Source of the DNA: Rostratula benghalensis
Taxonomy: Eukaryota; Chordata; Aves; Charadriiformes; Rostratulidae
Direction of reading: 5' to 3'
Assembly: GCA_013399305.1 (NCBI GenBank)
Contig: VXAI01000246.1
Span: forward strand, 1,006,979-1,070,978
Length of the DNA: 64,000 bases
The notes below the pieces were generated by a model. It searched no databases, was not told the origin of the DNA, and saw nothing but the letters and a program-made list of their open reading frames with translations. Below, piece after piece: positions 1-12,599 of this stretch. A program made the position numbers and the translations under genes. Each line of letters starts with the position of its first letter. The first letter of the stretch is position 1.

Positions 1-45
1 AGAGGGGGAGGAGAACCTCTCTCCACCTACAAACACAGCCAGCAC
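1..45 (-). mobile_element. CR1 LINE fragment cut by window edge
   Basis: The first 29 bases are identical to a stretch at about 41904-41932, which lies inside a longer antisense CR1 copy. That stretch is the part of CR1 that in antisense reads 'CTCACCAG...GGGGGAGGA'. The similarity fades after about base 40, so only the end of an insertion that continues leftwards is visible. The strand is inferred from the 41.8 kb copy. Confidence 0.6.
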
Positions 46-239
46 CTCTTCATAATGCTTCTGATAGAAGAAAGACCTGGCAGAATTTAACCCTCCAAAA
101 GTAAACAAATCCTTGGAAACACAAAGTGGGGGAAATTGTTACCGTTTGCCTCAATAATCATGGAAGGGGACCCAGCACTGGCATGAGTTGTCCTGCAGAA
201 CATCTGAGCCAGAGCTGACAGGCAGGCAGCCTAAAGTCT

Positions 240-880
240 GTAGAGCAGAGCAATATATGATGTAAATGTTGTCCATCATAAAAATCAATGGTTCTTTTGC
301 TAAGTGGTCAATATTTATTTAGCTTTAGCATTGTTTAATTCAATGCATCAATTAGAGATAGTGTAATGTCTGATTTGGTCCCAAGCTGCTGTTTCTGTTT
401 GTCGTTACCTCATCTGTTTGATATCACTCATGTCTTTAAGTCTCTGCTCTTTTGTCCCCTTGCATAACTCAAGGACAGGAGTAATTGACGTGAAACTTTT
501 AAAAATTAATTTCGCCGCATACGCCACTAACAGAGAGTGCAAGTCCTCAGAGTCATTTATAACTTCATGGTGATTGGCCCTGACAAAACAATACCTTAAA
601 AACTCACGAAAGTAAATTATGGTCCAGGCAAATGGCTGAAGGCGAGCTGGGCCCACGGCCTGGAGCGCAGCCAGGCAAAAACAAAGTAATGTGCTTTTGA
701 TATTAATAACAGAGATGATATTGATCCGTAAGCCAGTGTCACTTCTATGCTCAGGCAAGGAGATTGCTTCAGGCATTTAGTCCACTGAAAGCCACTTTCC
801 ATATAGGTCATTTAATTCTGGGAGTCTTTAATTATATGAAATGGAAGCCAGTTAAAGGGCCAGATACCTATTTACTCATC
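240..880. promoter_or_regulatory. Candidate conserved non-coding element
   Basis: This AT-rich block is free of repeats. It contains many homeodomain-like cores (AATTA around 350 and 507), a CCAAT-type GATTGG near 572, ACAAAG near 683 and several isolated CpGs (about 513-522 and 608) that are kept in otherwise CpG-poor DNA. This is the texture of vertebrate enhancer-type conserved elements. Conservation itself cannot be seen here, so the call is inference. Confidence 0.35.
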
Positions 881-1067
881 TTAGATACGGGCTGTGATTC
901 AGGAAGCTGTCAAAAAGGTACATAACTCAATTCTTAGATTTCAAAATGCAGCCGTCTTTTTATATGTTTATTTCATCTGTGTATTTCTTTGGCTTGGAGC
1001 CTGCTGGGAATTTGTAGGTACATGGACTCAAATTATAGGATGGTATTTTTCAAAAGACCTGGAGCTA

Positions 1068-1105
1068 ATATTTTTTTTTAAAAAAAAAAAATTAAAAAAA
1101 CCCCC
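1068..1105. repeat. Low-complexity T/A homopolymer
   Basis: A run of T passes directly into A-rich sequence and then a short C run. It is simple low-complexity DNA. The reading frame 894-1181 that crosses it is not a gene. Confidence 0.9.
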
Positions 1106-2411
1106 TCAGCTAAGAGAGTCAAGGTCTCTTACTACAAGAGAGGATGTGCTAGAAAAGAGACAGTACACATCTACAGTTTGAAAATACCCTCCCCTGTCAC
1201 ACACACGTTTGCACACACTGAAAAATGTTATTTGTTATCTTCAGACAAAAGTGATCAGATTTGCATAAATAAACAACTTGACCTAAATATACTAGAAGAG
1301 GTTGTGCCTTAATTTTTCCCCAGGGAAGGATACTGAGGAGTGCCCGTGATTGCTCATATTCTTACCTTGTCCTTACCTGCTCAGAGGACAGAATTCTCCA
1401 GGGCTAAAGGAAGGGGAGCACGGATGGAGGAGCCAGGGTACCCGATGCTAATGAAGGTCTGCTGTAAAATAATGCTTCTGTTTGGCCTAATGTCACAACC
1501 CTAATCAAAGGTCCCTCTTCATAAGGCTGGAATACCTTATTTTCTGTAGCATGAATTTATTACCGACAGACTGAAGCAATTACTTTAGTATATCGTTAAG
1601 TCTCACACCCGAGGTGTTCAAATCTCTCTGCTTGTCTTTACCTAAGCTCCTGCTGGAAGTTTATGTTGCTCTCTCTCCTGTTAATTCCACCTGTAACCTC
1701 ACCGCTGAGCTCCAAGCTCAAAGGCAGCAGGGACCTACAGGTGGGAGACAGCGACAACGTCTCCCCAAAGCAGGGGGGAAAACCAGAGGGAAGCAGATGG
1801 GCAGCGATGCTCACCTGGGTGACGAGGCTGGAGATCCTGAGCCAACACAGGGCAGCTGCAAGACATCACCTGAGCCATGCCCAGGTGTTGTGCTGTTAAA
1901 TAGTCCATCAACTTAAGCGTAACGCACGTAACTTGTGTCTCACTGTGAGGAAACAAGTTCGTTGGGGTTTTTATGGATGTGAAATGACCTGAATCCTAAA
2001 CGCAGCTGTAGCCTTTCAACAATCCCTGTGCAGAAAAAAAAACCAAAACCCCCATTCTATTGCAAAAAACACACACTCTTCACCATCCTTGTGTTTCTTG
2101 ATGCCAGTGTTTATGCCTGAGGACATCGAAAAACAGGGCACTTTATCCTCATAATTTTCCAGCCAGATTTTGTGTAATTATGCATCACAAAGCAGCCTAA
2201 AAGAGTAGGAGAAAAACTGATCTAAAAAGTATGAAGTGCATAGGGGTTTCAGATGCTGCATGAGCAGCAAAATCTGAGAGTAGATGCAAACTGCATTCGA
2301 GGTAACAAGCTGAGCTCTTATAACACAACGGACCCCTCTGACAGTGGGAAAAATGGTTTAATAAAAATTCACATTGCTGCTGACTTCCTTTTAACAAAAA
2401 GAGCGAAACAA

Positions 2412-2503
2412 ACCCAGGCTGGACGGGGCTTTGAACAACCAGGGCAGGGGCATTGGAACTTGGTGATCTTTTAGGTCTTTTCCCACTCTAACACTTCTAT
2501 GAA
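2412..2503 (+). mobile_element. CR1 LINE 3'-end fragment
   Basis: The order 'GGCTGGACGGGGCTTTGAACAA', 'CAGGGCAGGGGCATTGGAAC', 'GATCTTTTAGGTC' and a degenerate 'ACTTCTATGA' matches the last roughly 90 bases of avian CR1. It is internally shortened and diverged, so it is an old 5'-truncated copy. Confidence 0.8.
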
Positions 2504-2961
2504 ACCACATCCACCCCTTTCTGCCACGTAATGCATCACCTCCTCACTAAAAGAACAGACCAGACCTAGAGAATTACAGCAAAGGGACCAAGAAGTTCAA
2601 GTGGTATGGAATAATACCTCCCAATTTTATGACATTAAATAGATTAGCGTGCTTAGCTTACAGAAATGAGCAACTGAGGATGATGGTCAGAGTCCATAAA
2701 GCAGTTTGGGGAAAATGACTGATTATTTACCTTTAGCCCAACACAAAATCTAGGTGTCTTCCCCACTACCATTCCCAAATGGCCAGGGAGAGCGTTTGTA
2801 TTTTTCTCCTGGAGCACGGCATTACTTTGTGAAAACTCATAAAGAGCTACTGAGATGGGATTAGACAAATTCACACTCTTTTCCACATCCAATTCGATGC
2901 TAGGGAATCCCCTGAACACGGGTTTATAAGAGGGAAAAGCCCACTTCGTAGTTAAAATTGT

Positions 2962-3070
2962 GCCATCATTTAGGATGGAAAGGAGCTTCAGAGGTCACCT
3001 GCTCCCACTTCTGCCCAAAGCAGGCTCATTTTAGGGTCAGATTGTTTTTCTTGGGGCTCTGTGCAGGCAG
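2962..3070 (-). mobile_element. Diverged CR1 LINE fragment, antisense
   Basis: It reads like the reverse complement of a CR1 3' end: 'CATTTAGGATGGAAAGGAGC', then 'GAGGTCACCTGCTCCC', 'GCCCAAAGCAGG' and 'TCAGATTGTTTTTCTTGGGG'. The terminal short repeat is lost. Similarity is moderate, which indicates an old copy. Confidence 0.65.
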
Positions 3071-6003
3071 AAGAGCCTTCATCAGCTCTGTCCTGCTTCT
3101 AATGCCTTTCCCCAGCACCTGCCTGCTGCCAAAAGCAGACACCAGATCAGACAGACCCTGCCGGTGAAGCAGCCATGAACCACAGAACCAGGGGCCACAG
3201 AGCCACAAGGGCCTATCCTAAACAACAAGAGGAACGTGCAGCAGCCTCTCATCATCTGACACTGCTCACAGCAGGTTTTGAGGATGGAAAGATGAAAACT
3301 TGCTTGGTAATAATTTCAAGGTGCTACCTGGACAGTCATTTCAAAGACTCTCACATTTCTCATTGACGCTCCGCAGGCTCGAAGTGACAAAGGGTTACCA
3401 AATGAGCAGGATTTCAGAAAAAAAAAGTTATTCTCTGCCTCTATCATGGGTAAGTTCAGCTCTTGAAGACGGGGGGGGGAAGACAAGGGTCCACAACGCC
3501 GTGGTGCAACATTAGAGTCATCCCCTATATACTTGAGGTCACAGAGGAGATGACAGGAGAACTCAAGATCACCACAACATGTCTAGTTGCTGGTAAATTC
3601 AGTTATCAGAGAGACTGCAAGAAAGGGGGTCTGCTGACTTGTCTGGAGGGCACCCCTGCTGCATTTCTTAGATGGAAATATTGGCAAAAACCCGAGCAAA
3701 ATGCCAAAAGACAAAATGTGTCTGAAAACAGTGAAGAACAAAAACCACATTTGCTGGTTTCAAGTGCTACCATCGAAGTGTCCACAGGTACACGGCCTGC
3801 AGTCAACCTTCATCCAGTTTAATAAGAGAAGTTGGAGAAAAGTAAAAAAGAGATTTGGTGTTAGGCCAGCAGACATTTTTCCTCTGTAATCTCCCGTGTT
3901 TCCCTCTTAATTTCTGTAAATAAACAAGACTGGCCATCTGCCTACTTTGGGTGAGGTGTTTACATTCCAGTTTTTGACTGGAAACCTCCCAAATGAAAGA
4001 GTTAACTCACTTTGTATATTAAATATTTACATAAAAATGTTCAGGAAGGTGTGTGTAAATTATAAATAATGTAAAGCAGGACTGGTCTCAGTTAGAGCTA
4101 AGAGACCCAAATTGTATCATCATAATACATTATTCACATATAATGCATCTATTCTCCTCCATTAGTGTTACTAGAAAAAGCCCCTGAGTGCTTAACTTGA
4201 ATTTGGAAGAGTGTAATAAATGTGAGATAAACAAATAGCAGTGGGGATGCATCTGTAGTTAAACAAGTGCAAATTAGAGCTCAGCCTAATTCCTCTGAAC
4301 TACACGTAGGACAAACACAACGCTCTCCAGAAACAAGAGATCAGTTACAAACTGAAAAAAAAAAAAAAAAAGGCATGATAAATCCAAATTATTTTATATG
4401 TTTTCCCCTACACCCTCCAGCCCACCCCCCCAAAAAAATGTTTCTATGGAGAACAGCATTCTGCAAAGTTACACTTCAATAACCTTTGTGTTGTGACACA
4501 AAACGACGTGTGTAGAAAATACAAATTTAAAACCACACTTGCTCCTGCTGCTCAGTATGTGTGCCTCTTTAATTGACACAAAACCAGAAATATGCTCTGA
4601 TGCCCCCAGTCCTTCTCCGCTGCTGGCCTGTCCTGTACAGCTCACACCACATGAATGGATTTTAAAACAAGGGACTTACAAACACGCCATCAGTCCTCCT
4701 TTTTAATGCAAACCACAAATACACATATGCAAATGTGAAAGCAGCACACAGGACTGTATCTGCTCATGCCTACCTTACCCCCATTTATCTTTGGACTTCT
4801 GTTTCCTGAGAGCTTTAACCCCATGCCTCCTCCCTCCCTCGAGATGGACAGAAAGACCACGGAAGCGGTGGGAAAGGAAGACAGTCCCTGGGAGTTCCTG
4901 CCACTGAAGAGGAAGAAGAGTTCCCAGCGGCTGAGATCAGACACAGAGAAGCCCTGACGGAGGGACCTCTCCGATGCCAGACCCTCTGCAGACACAGTCC
5001 TGCTCTCCTGCAAGACCCCTGTTGCCATCCCACATTTTCTCTTTGACTAGAAAGCAGGGTTTTTTTCCCCAGGACCAGAAAAATGTCATCAGCTGCCCAT
5101 TACTGAGAAGTGATTTATGAACTTCCCACTTGCTTTCAGCCCTGCAGCACGACTGGACTCAGCAGCAGCCACCTTGGGGGCTGGTTTTGCCAGGTGATTC
5201 CTGCTGCCTCCAGCCTCCCTGTTTCTCTCTCAGACGGGTTTGTATCACTGCAACACACAGAATTGTTTCAGGAGCTCTTGGGGCAATTTTTCACTTCTTC
5301 CTATTTTCCCGCCAGTGAAATAAATAACAGCCCATCCCCCTCAACAACAGGAACCCTTCTGCCCGTTCGCAGCTCTGACTTGTTTCTGTAGGTAACACTG
5401 AAGTGACTTCTGGGTGAGAGCACTTGGATGGCAGGCAGTACAATGAGATGTCGCTCCATTTTTCATGTATTTTCCCCCAATCCACACCTCTCCTTCATGG
5501 AACTGCCCACAGGAAGACCATTAGGCCGACGTTGGATAATTACATTTGAGAGGGACATCATTCAAAGCATCCCGTGCTTCCACCTGTGGTTCCTTTTCAT
5601 TTGTCTCTTAAAAATCCTGTACGTGTCTCTTCTCATTGGAGCGGGCTGGGAAGGAGATTCTGACAGAACAAATAATATTTTTCTCCTGCTTTGCCAGCAG
5701 TTTCTGGTCTGATGGCAGGGAATTCTCCTGGTGGCACACTGATGTGTTGCAAATGGTGACTCGAATATCAAACGTGAGAAGTCCATATGCACGGTACTGG
5801 TGAAAAACAAATGATGGGCCACAAAGTCCAAACAGTGACAGGGCTAGAGGAAAAAAAAAAAAAAAACAAACCAAACAAAACCCAAAAGCTGTTGCTCGAT
5901 GTCACCTTCTGGATATTGTCAAAGAGTTGGAGGAAACCCCCACTTTTTGCAAGTGTGGCGCCAAGAGCGCGGTGAGCAAACCCGACTGCAGCAACGTAAT
6001 CCA
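3071..6003. other. Non-coding tract
   Basis: No gene is supported. The tract contains a CNE-like block (3960-4260), poly-A at about 4349-4370, an exact octamer ATGCAAAT at 4727-4734 and an A-rich run at about 5851-5885. The part 4760-5400 is more GC-balanced but shows no domain and no convincing exon borders. Confidence 0.65.
3960..4260. promoter_or_regulatory. Candidate conserved non-coding element
   Basis: About 300 bases of AT-rich, non-repetitive DNA with clustered short motifs: GTTAAC near 4001, AATATTTAC near 4022, TAATGCAT near 4141 and AATAAATG near 4216. It has no coding signature. Enhancer function is inferred from texture only. Confidence 0.25.
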
Positions 6004-6092
6004 GTTGTCCTGCTCCAGCAGGGGGATTGGACTGGATGAGCTTTCAAGGTCCCTTCCAATCCCCGAGATTCTGTGATTCTGTGACTCTGAAA
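6004..6092 (+). mobile_element. CR1 LINE 3' terminus
   Basis: A clean CR1 end: 'CAGGGGGATTGGACTGGATG', 'AGCTTTCAAGGTCCCTTCCA', then 'GAGATTCTGTGATTCTGTGA'. It is 5' truncated to fewer than 100 bases, as is usual for CR1. It belongs to the same subfamily as the copies at 13693, 15930, 28177 and 57440. Confidence 0.95.
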
Positions 6093-7179
6093 GGATATTT
6101 TGGTGTCAGAAACAGAGACCTCCCCTCTGCCACTACCCCACTGCAGAATCTCAGGTGTCCTTTGACGATTCCATGTCCTTCAGCTGTGAAGAGACAGAAA
6201 GGGTTTCCCAAGCCTGGAAAGGGTTTAGAGGTCTTCAGGTGAAAGTGCTGGCACAAGAACACAGAATATTCTCTTTACTAATTATCAGCACACGAGTGGA
6301 TTTGCAGTGCAGTCTGTTCAGGTCTAGCAGGTCCTAGAACACCCCACTGAGGTGCATAGACATAAAGTTAATATTTAGGATTCAGTGCCTCACAGAAGGG
6401 CTTTAGAAACAGGATGCACAGAAATGACAAAGTCCATCACTACGTGGCCAGTGCTACTGCTGTTCGGCAGGGTTAGTTTTTAACTCCTTATTCTGAAGTT
6501 CTGGCTCTGCTACAGCTCTTTTATGGGAAATCTGTGGATGTATCTATTGCAGACATGTACATTAGTTTAATATAACAACTTTATGATATCCTAGAATACA
6601 CCCCGGGCAAAACCTGCGGAAAACCCACCCCAGAATCACTAGAGAAAGTGGCCTTCGGACAGCAAATTTTTATTTTTCCCTTAGGAAGGTATTTATCCTC
6701 CTCCATTCCTTAACATCCAACAACCCTTTCCCTTCAACGAAACCAAAGAGTGTTACAAAACAAAGAACCCCAACCTCAAACAAAGCCCTCGGCGTCATGA
6801 ATTCAGAGAGAAAAAGCAGAGAGCAACAGGACCAGACCGGAGAGATCCCCAGAAAAGCAGAAGAGGGGCTGGGAGCCCAGAGGTCCTTACTGCCCACGCC
6901 GGCGGTGACGGCAATGACCGCAGAGCAGGACCTGGCGGCACAAAGATGCGATGCCAATCCCTTCTCCTGCAATTCCCGAGGATTTCCCTGGCCCTCCTGC
7001 ACCCATTGCAAAGCCTGCATGAAATGAATGCACCTACGTGTGCCACCACGTGACAGAGTGCATGTAGCTACAGAAACATTGCCAAAACCTCCTTTACTGG
7101 TAGAGCTTACACAGCCAGCTAACAAATTAAGCAGTATTTTTTTTTTATCTATCGGCGTATTTTCCAAATACATGACTCT

Positions 7180-7400
7180 GTTGTTTTCCTCAGTTTTTAT
7201 CAGATCTTGGTATCTCTCTCACTAAGAATTTCATCAACAAGCAGCTGGAATTATTTATAACCAACCTGATTTAAGAAGGCATGAGGAGGACTATAAAACC
7301 GCTTCTATTATCGCACTAAAATCCACGGAATTAGTCACCAAAGATCATTACATTAAGTGAACTTATAAAGTTGCATAAAATAAAAAGGAGAGGAAGAAGC
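7180..7400. promoter_or_regulatory. Candidate conserved non-coding element
   Basis: AT-rich and non-repetitive, with ATTATTTATAA near 7250, isolated CpGs near 7300-7326, CAAAGATCATTACATT near 7339 (TCF/LEF-like core) and ATAAAGTTGCATAAAAT near 7365. It is listed on motif density alone. Confidence 0.25.
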
Positions 7401-7441
7401 AGACAGATCCGAGGACTTCCTATTTTAATAGATTGCTCCTG

Positions 7442-7463
7442 AAAAAAAAAAAAAAAAAAAAAG
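7442..7463. repeat. Poly-A tract (A22)
   Basis: An uninterrupted run of 22 A. No retroposed gene body can be recognised immediately upstream, so it is listed as low-complexity DNA rather than a retrocopy tail. Confidence 0.9.
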
Positions 7464-8779
7464 ACTATGTTAATCTCATTTAAATGTTTAGTTTTGCTTA
7501 CGTTCTTTAACTTACAGTCCCCATCCTGAGTAAATACGCTTTTTTTGGCCTCTTGCCATCAGCAACTGGCTAGAAAGAGAACTGTCTGTTTTCAGACCAA
7601 ATGCTCCCTTCCAATATTTGCATCCCCAGTCTCCCACTGGGGCAGCACACAATATTCAGGCCCTGGATGCTGACTAAAAATAACTGGTGAAATAACGGTG
7701 AATTGTCTTTTTGAGAAGTGCTGTGTAAAGAACAGCCTGAAGTGTGAGAAATGACGTGGGTCTCACAATTACTGCATCGCAGGTGGATGAGGGTGGTACC
7801 AAGAAAAACCATTTTTTTTTCCCAAATTCCGAGAGGAACCATATTATTTGTGAGTGTATTTGCTTATTTCAATGTGAGAGCGTCCCTTTAAATAAACTTG
7901 TCACAGAAGATTTATTTTTTTTTTCCCCTATTGTCTAAGAGTATGTAGCATAAGGAGTACAAAAGGTCCCCCGGCCAGGACACAGACCCTAGAGGCTAAG
8001 GCTAACAAAGCGGCTGCCAAGGAGAGAGTGGGTGCCACAAAGAACGAGGTCCTTTTGTTACAGAAATAAAAAAAAAGTGCACAATATTTGACTCAAAGAA
8101 ATTAGGAATAAGGCTAGAATCAGAATTACTAAAACCGCAGTGTTCAAGCAGTGGGAAAGGTAGCAGATATCAACTATTTAATTATTTCCAAATACTTTAT
8201 CATAGATCTAGATGTAATAACTCAATTTTATGCCACTTTCATGGAAATCTATTTCATTATTTTCTTACTTTCTTTAGTTTTTCCATCATTCTGTTGCATT
8301 TAATGAATACATGGGTTTTGAATATTAGGTGAATAGTCCTTGCAACTGAACACAAAAGGAAAATGATGCAGATAGCATTATGGTCCTGCTTCTTCTCCTT
8401 GCATTAGCTTGGAAATGATATGCAGTAGGGATTATGCTTTGTTTAAAGCCAAGCCTCTGCCTCTAAAAGAATACATTATACAAATCTTCTAATGTTGTTG
8501 AAATTCCCCCCCAAAAAAACTTGATTGTGTCAGACATAATGTGGCAATGAGGTTCTTATCCTTACCTTATGCCGAATAAATATCTAATATCAGAGAGTAT
8601 AACCTTGGCAAAGTATACACTAGGGAGCATCTCGCCCGTCAATAATTCATGGAGCTGTTGGTGGGAAGGTACATCCAGCTCACCCCCAACGTTATTCGGA
8701 ATGAATTCATTAGTGCCCAGGCAGCCACGGCGCTGGGGGAAGGGGGAGCACGGGAGGGATGACGTCCTTTCGGGCCCAT

Positions 8780-8925
8780 TAAAAAAACAAAAACAAAACA
8801 AAAACCAAAACACCCCCCCCACAAACAAAAAACCCCCACACACCTAAACCTCAGAATTATTCAAACAGCAAGTCTATCAACACAAAGCCAAACAAACACG
8901 ACACCCCCCCCCTCCCCTCCTCAAC
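8780..8925. repeat. A/C-rich low-complexity tract
   Basis: Interrupted runs of (A)nC and poly-C, including CCCCCCCC near 8812 and 8904. The open frames on both strands across 8562-8847 are products of this composition and not genes. Confidence 0.85.
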
Positions 8926-9229
8926 ACATCCCTAATCAGAATTAGGAGGGAGGGAGGGTGCGTAACGCGCGTCTTTACACAGGCACGCGCTGCAGAGATT
9001 TGTCTTGCTCTTTCTCACCCTAAGAAAGGCAGGGTTGGGCTTCTCCCCTGACTCCCTGCCGCGGGAATTACCCTGTCCAGGCACTGGAATGATGTGCTGA
9101 TGAAGGAGGCCCCCCAGGAACCCACACATTAATTCGGATGTTAATCCAAAAATCAATGCACTCAGGTTCCGTCGTGTTTTCTCTAGGCCAAGATACAGAT
9201 GCCATTCAAATGAGCTCAAAATAAATAAT

Positions 9230-9560
9230 TTTCTGTACAGGCCTCAAAGATGCCATTTTTTAATTAAGGACAAGATGGGGGTTAATTTTAATACAGTTTG
9301 GGATCTTTTTGCATTCCTGCTTGCTCTATAACTGTTATGGTTTAAATGATTTAGGAACCAGAAGAATAACTAAGAAGCCCAACAGTCATTATCTCAAATA
9401 ATGAGAATTTTTAATGCAAAATCAATGTTTGTTATAATGAAAACAGATTCCTCAGCTCCTGCAGGGTGATATGTACAATGCCTTTTCACCATTAAATAGA
9501 ATGTGATTGCTTATTTTCACGAACATTTTTTATTCAGGAGTAAAAATAAAATGTCAGGAT
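9230..9560. promoter_or_regulatory. Candidate conserved non-coding element
   Basis: AT-rich, non-repetitive DNA with the palindromic homeodomain site TTAATTAA at 9260-9267, GTTAATTTTAAT near 9281, CTCAAATAATGAG near 9393 and AATGCAAAATC near 9413. A similar but weaker AT-rich patch continues at 9830-10000, where AATATTAATA motifs recur. Enhancer role is inferred. Confidence 0.35.
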
Positions 9561-10675
9561 TTATTTACTGTTATTAAACACAAATAATTAACCAGAAGCT
9601 CCCAGCATCTGACTGAAGGTGAGGAAACTGGGAATAATCTTCTGTGACCTTTCAGAAGCCTGAGGATGAAACGCAAAATTTCCAACCAGTAATGAAAAAG
9701 CTCACTCTGGGAAAAAAAAAAATCATCTTGTTGCATTCCAGCTTGTGTTCAGGCGGCTGACCAAGGTCTTCACTTATTGTGTCAAATGAACCAAACCCAA
9801 TAGCTAATAAAAAAATATCTTAGGCAGGCTTAATGATGGAAAATAAAATGCTTCTTCCATAACAACGTATCAATACTGAGCAATAATACGATGATTATTA
9901 CAATTTCGAGTTGATGCATGTATTTATGGTCATTTTTTGATGCCTAAACATCAGGAAATATTAATACATATTAATATTAATCCTTCAGAGCCAAGATGAC
10001 CTAAAAGAATGCACGGATGCCAATAGGCTTAGATGCTTCCTTTGGAAACACTGTGTGTTTCTCAGTCCCACTTGCCTTGGTTTCTCACCACACAATGCCA
10101 GAGGTGGGACACCAGAACGTGAGAAAGAAGAAAAGGAGCAGCAAAGCTGCCAACATCCTTTAAAAGTTTTAACTGAAGAAGCTCTCAAGGATTATTGGGG
10201 TGAGGACACTACAAATCCTACTAATAATTTCTGTCACAGCTAAACTTTGCAGGTCAGACTCGATAGTTTGGTCATCGAGGCTGACAAAGAATATTAGCAC
10301 AATATTTTCCAGGGTGAGTGTTAGTTCTGGGCCCTTGAGAGTAAATCACTGTTTGCTCACGGGTGTGATGCAGACAGAAGTAAAGCCTAAATTCTTTGAG
10401 CAGATTACTCAGTCATGCAGGGTTATTTTTCATTTCCAAAGTAACCAAGATTGACACTAAATGGAGAACTTTAATTTTTGCCTACAACGGCAGAATTCAG
10501 ATCTTTAAAATAATATGTAACTCACCAAGAGATGCAGTTTAGGCAGGAACTTTCCCAAATTTACACAGTCTTTGTAACAAAACGTGCAAGACCTCACACC
10601 ATGGAATCTGCATGCATTTGCATAAGCTGCTCCGTTCACGTGGGTGGGTGGGTTCTGAGCATCTCTGGAGTCTCA

Positions 10676-10817
10676 GGCCCTGGAGAAATTCCAAACCTGC
10701 TTGGACATTCCAAACCTGTGCAACCTGCTCTGGGTGGACTTGCTTTGGCAGGGGGGTTGGACTGGAAGATCTCCAGAGGTCCCATCCAACCCCACAGCGT
10801 TCTCTTGTTCTGGTGGA
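10676..10817 (+). mobile_element. CR1 LINE 3'-end fragment
   Basis: It carries 'CTGTGCAACCTGCTCTGGGT', 'GGCAGGGGGGTTGGACTGGA', 'GATCTCCAGAGGTCCCATCC' and a degraded tail 'CGTTCTCTTGTTCTGG'. This is a different CR1 subtype (GATCTCCAGAGG rather than GAGCTTTCAAGG) from the 6 kb copy. The reading frames 10532-10986 on both strands are mostly this element. Confidence 0.88.
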
Positions 10818-11727
10818 CATTCATACATCCCCTCCTGAAGCAGTTTATGAAAGCCTGGGGTCCTCTGGGAAGCGCCCCAGCCTTATGCTGTGCTCCAGAA
10901 GACTCACAGCAACTTTCTTCAAGGACCAGCTGCTTCCACCTGAACATCTAAAATACCTTAAGAGTAGGTACTTCTCAGAAAGATGAACAACAATAAAGCT
11001 TCAAGACGGTGCTGCTGGCGATGAAGGGGTTTTCCTAACACGATTCATCCTTGCTGTTGGAATGACACAACTCAGTAAGAGATGGGACAAACCAAGAGTC
11101 GTATTTGCAATACAATTTCTGGGACATGAATATATTCACTTCTGAGGTAACAGCGAGGCAACTTTCAGCCGAGCTTGGAACAAACATCTACATGAAAACC
11201 CGAGCCTTTTACTGCGGCAGAACGGCATTTCATCTCTTTCTTTCTCCTTTCTCTTTAGCATGTAGGAGTTTGGAAATCTGAAATGCATCTTTTTCAACAG
11301 GCAGGTGTATTCACTCTCAGCTGAAGCGAAGGCCCAATCAGCATACATAAACTCTGCCCTTGAGTAGTCTGTACTGGTTTATACGGAGATTAGGATTGCT
11401 TTGAATTACACATGCAATCAGTACATTTTCAGAGAGCAAATTGTGGTCATTTTGACAACTATACAGCAAGCTTAATTTCAGGCCCAAGTATATATGATAT
11501 TCAGAGACACAATGAGGGAATTTAACATTTAAAAAGGGGAGTATGTAGTATAAATTAGTGGAAAAATCATGACACTTGCGAACTTGCTCTAAAGATGTAT
11601 TGTTAGGGTGGGTTGGGTTTTTTTTTTTTTTTCAGAAAAAAACCCACCAGCACTTTCTATTAAGAATAAATTAACCACTAAAGAATTCCATTGATGGCCA
11701 ATTCATACTGGAAATCTACTTTAAACT

Positions 11728-11785
11728 TGGAAAGGAAAGGAAGGGAAGGAAAAAAAGAAAAGAGGGAGGGAGGGAAGAAGGAAAA
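11728..11785. repeat. Purine-rich (GGAA/GAAA) simple tract
   Basis: Nearly all A and G on the plus strand, with GGAAAGG and GAGGGAGG units. It can in principle adopt unusual DNA structure but is common low-complexity DNA. Confidence 0.85.
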
Positions 11786-12599
11786 TACGTGCGGAAATAC
11801 CGTACTTCCAGCATGCACAACAGCAGCCCACACAAAAGCAAGCGATCCTTCTGAGAGGGTATCAGCTCTCCTCATCACTGTCACTTTTGCAGAAAAAGCA
11901 GACAGTCCTCACTGTAAATATACATATCTATCTATACACAAATCTGAATCTGCATAGCCCTACCCCAGCTCCCAGCTCATAGGCACAGAAGTTCTTTTTG
12001 GTCTTCGTAGGCGTGATTTTTGCCTTCAAAAAGCTGGAAGTCCTCTCAGTATTTGATTAGGACCACAAAGATTGGCTCAGTAGGAGATCAAATGCCAAGA
12101 CAAAAATATGTAAAATAGGAAATATTGATTACTAGGATTTACCACGGCCTTTCCCAAAGATAATACTGCTCCCACCTACACGACTCTCATGTTTTTTCAT
12201 TCATTTCTGCTGTCATCCAGCACACTACCTCCTTTCAATTAAAGATTTGTGTTCAACGGCATAAGAACTAAACTTGTTTCATAAAACCTTTTATTTGGAA
12301 TTATGGAGGGTTGGGGTTTTTTCCCACATCTTGATTGAAAGCAGCAGCAGCATCTTAGTCTTGATTTATCACTCATCACTTTACACTCCTGCCAAAAAGG
12401 GTTAAAAGCCCTCCCTTTCCAACGTTTAGTACCTGACCTTTACATGGCTAATTTTACTGCCATGACAGAATTTTTAGACTTCTGTATTCCTTAAAATGCA
12501 CTGTGACAGTAGCTGGAATCTTCTAATTTCTTCAAACCGTGTCTTCCCAATTATTTATTTAAGAGCTGTGTAGATAAGCTCTCCGTTCTCACCTAGATC

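Larger units (their letters stand above)
46..2411. other. Non-coding tract without recognised gene
   Basis: No gene is supported. The tract holds a motif-dense AT-rich block (240-880, entered separately), an A/T homopolymer at 1068-1105 and an exact POU octamer ATTTGCAT at 1259-1266. From 1380 to 2411 I see ordinary mixed-composition DNA; the short open frames there overlap in several phases and resemble no family. Confidence 0.7.
6093..10675. other. Non-coding tract
   Basis: No gene is supported. The longest open frame (6670-7173, minus, 167 codons) has no recognisable domain and overlaps open frames on the other strand. Contents: a CNE-like piece at 7180-7400, A22 at 7442-7463, octamers at 7616-7623 and 10615-10622, an A/C-rich simple tract at 8780-8925, a CpG-containing patch at 8690-9070 and CNE-like sequence at 9230-9560. 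Confidence 0.65.

Noticed and set aside
6670..7173. 167-codon minus-strand frame
   Set aside because: No domain, overlapping open frames on both strands, GC-balanced patch with few stops and no supporting splice or promoter signals.
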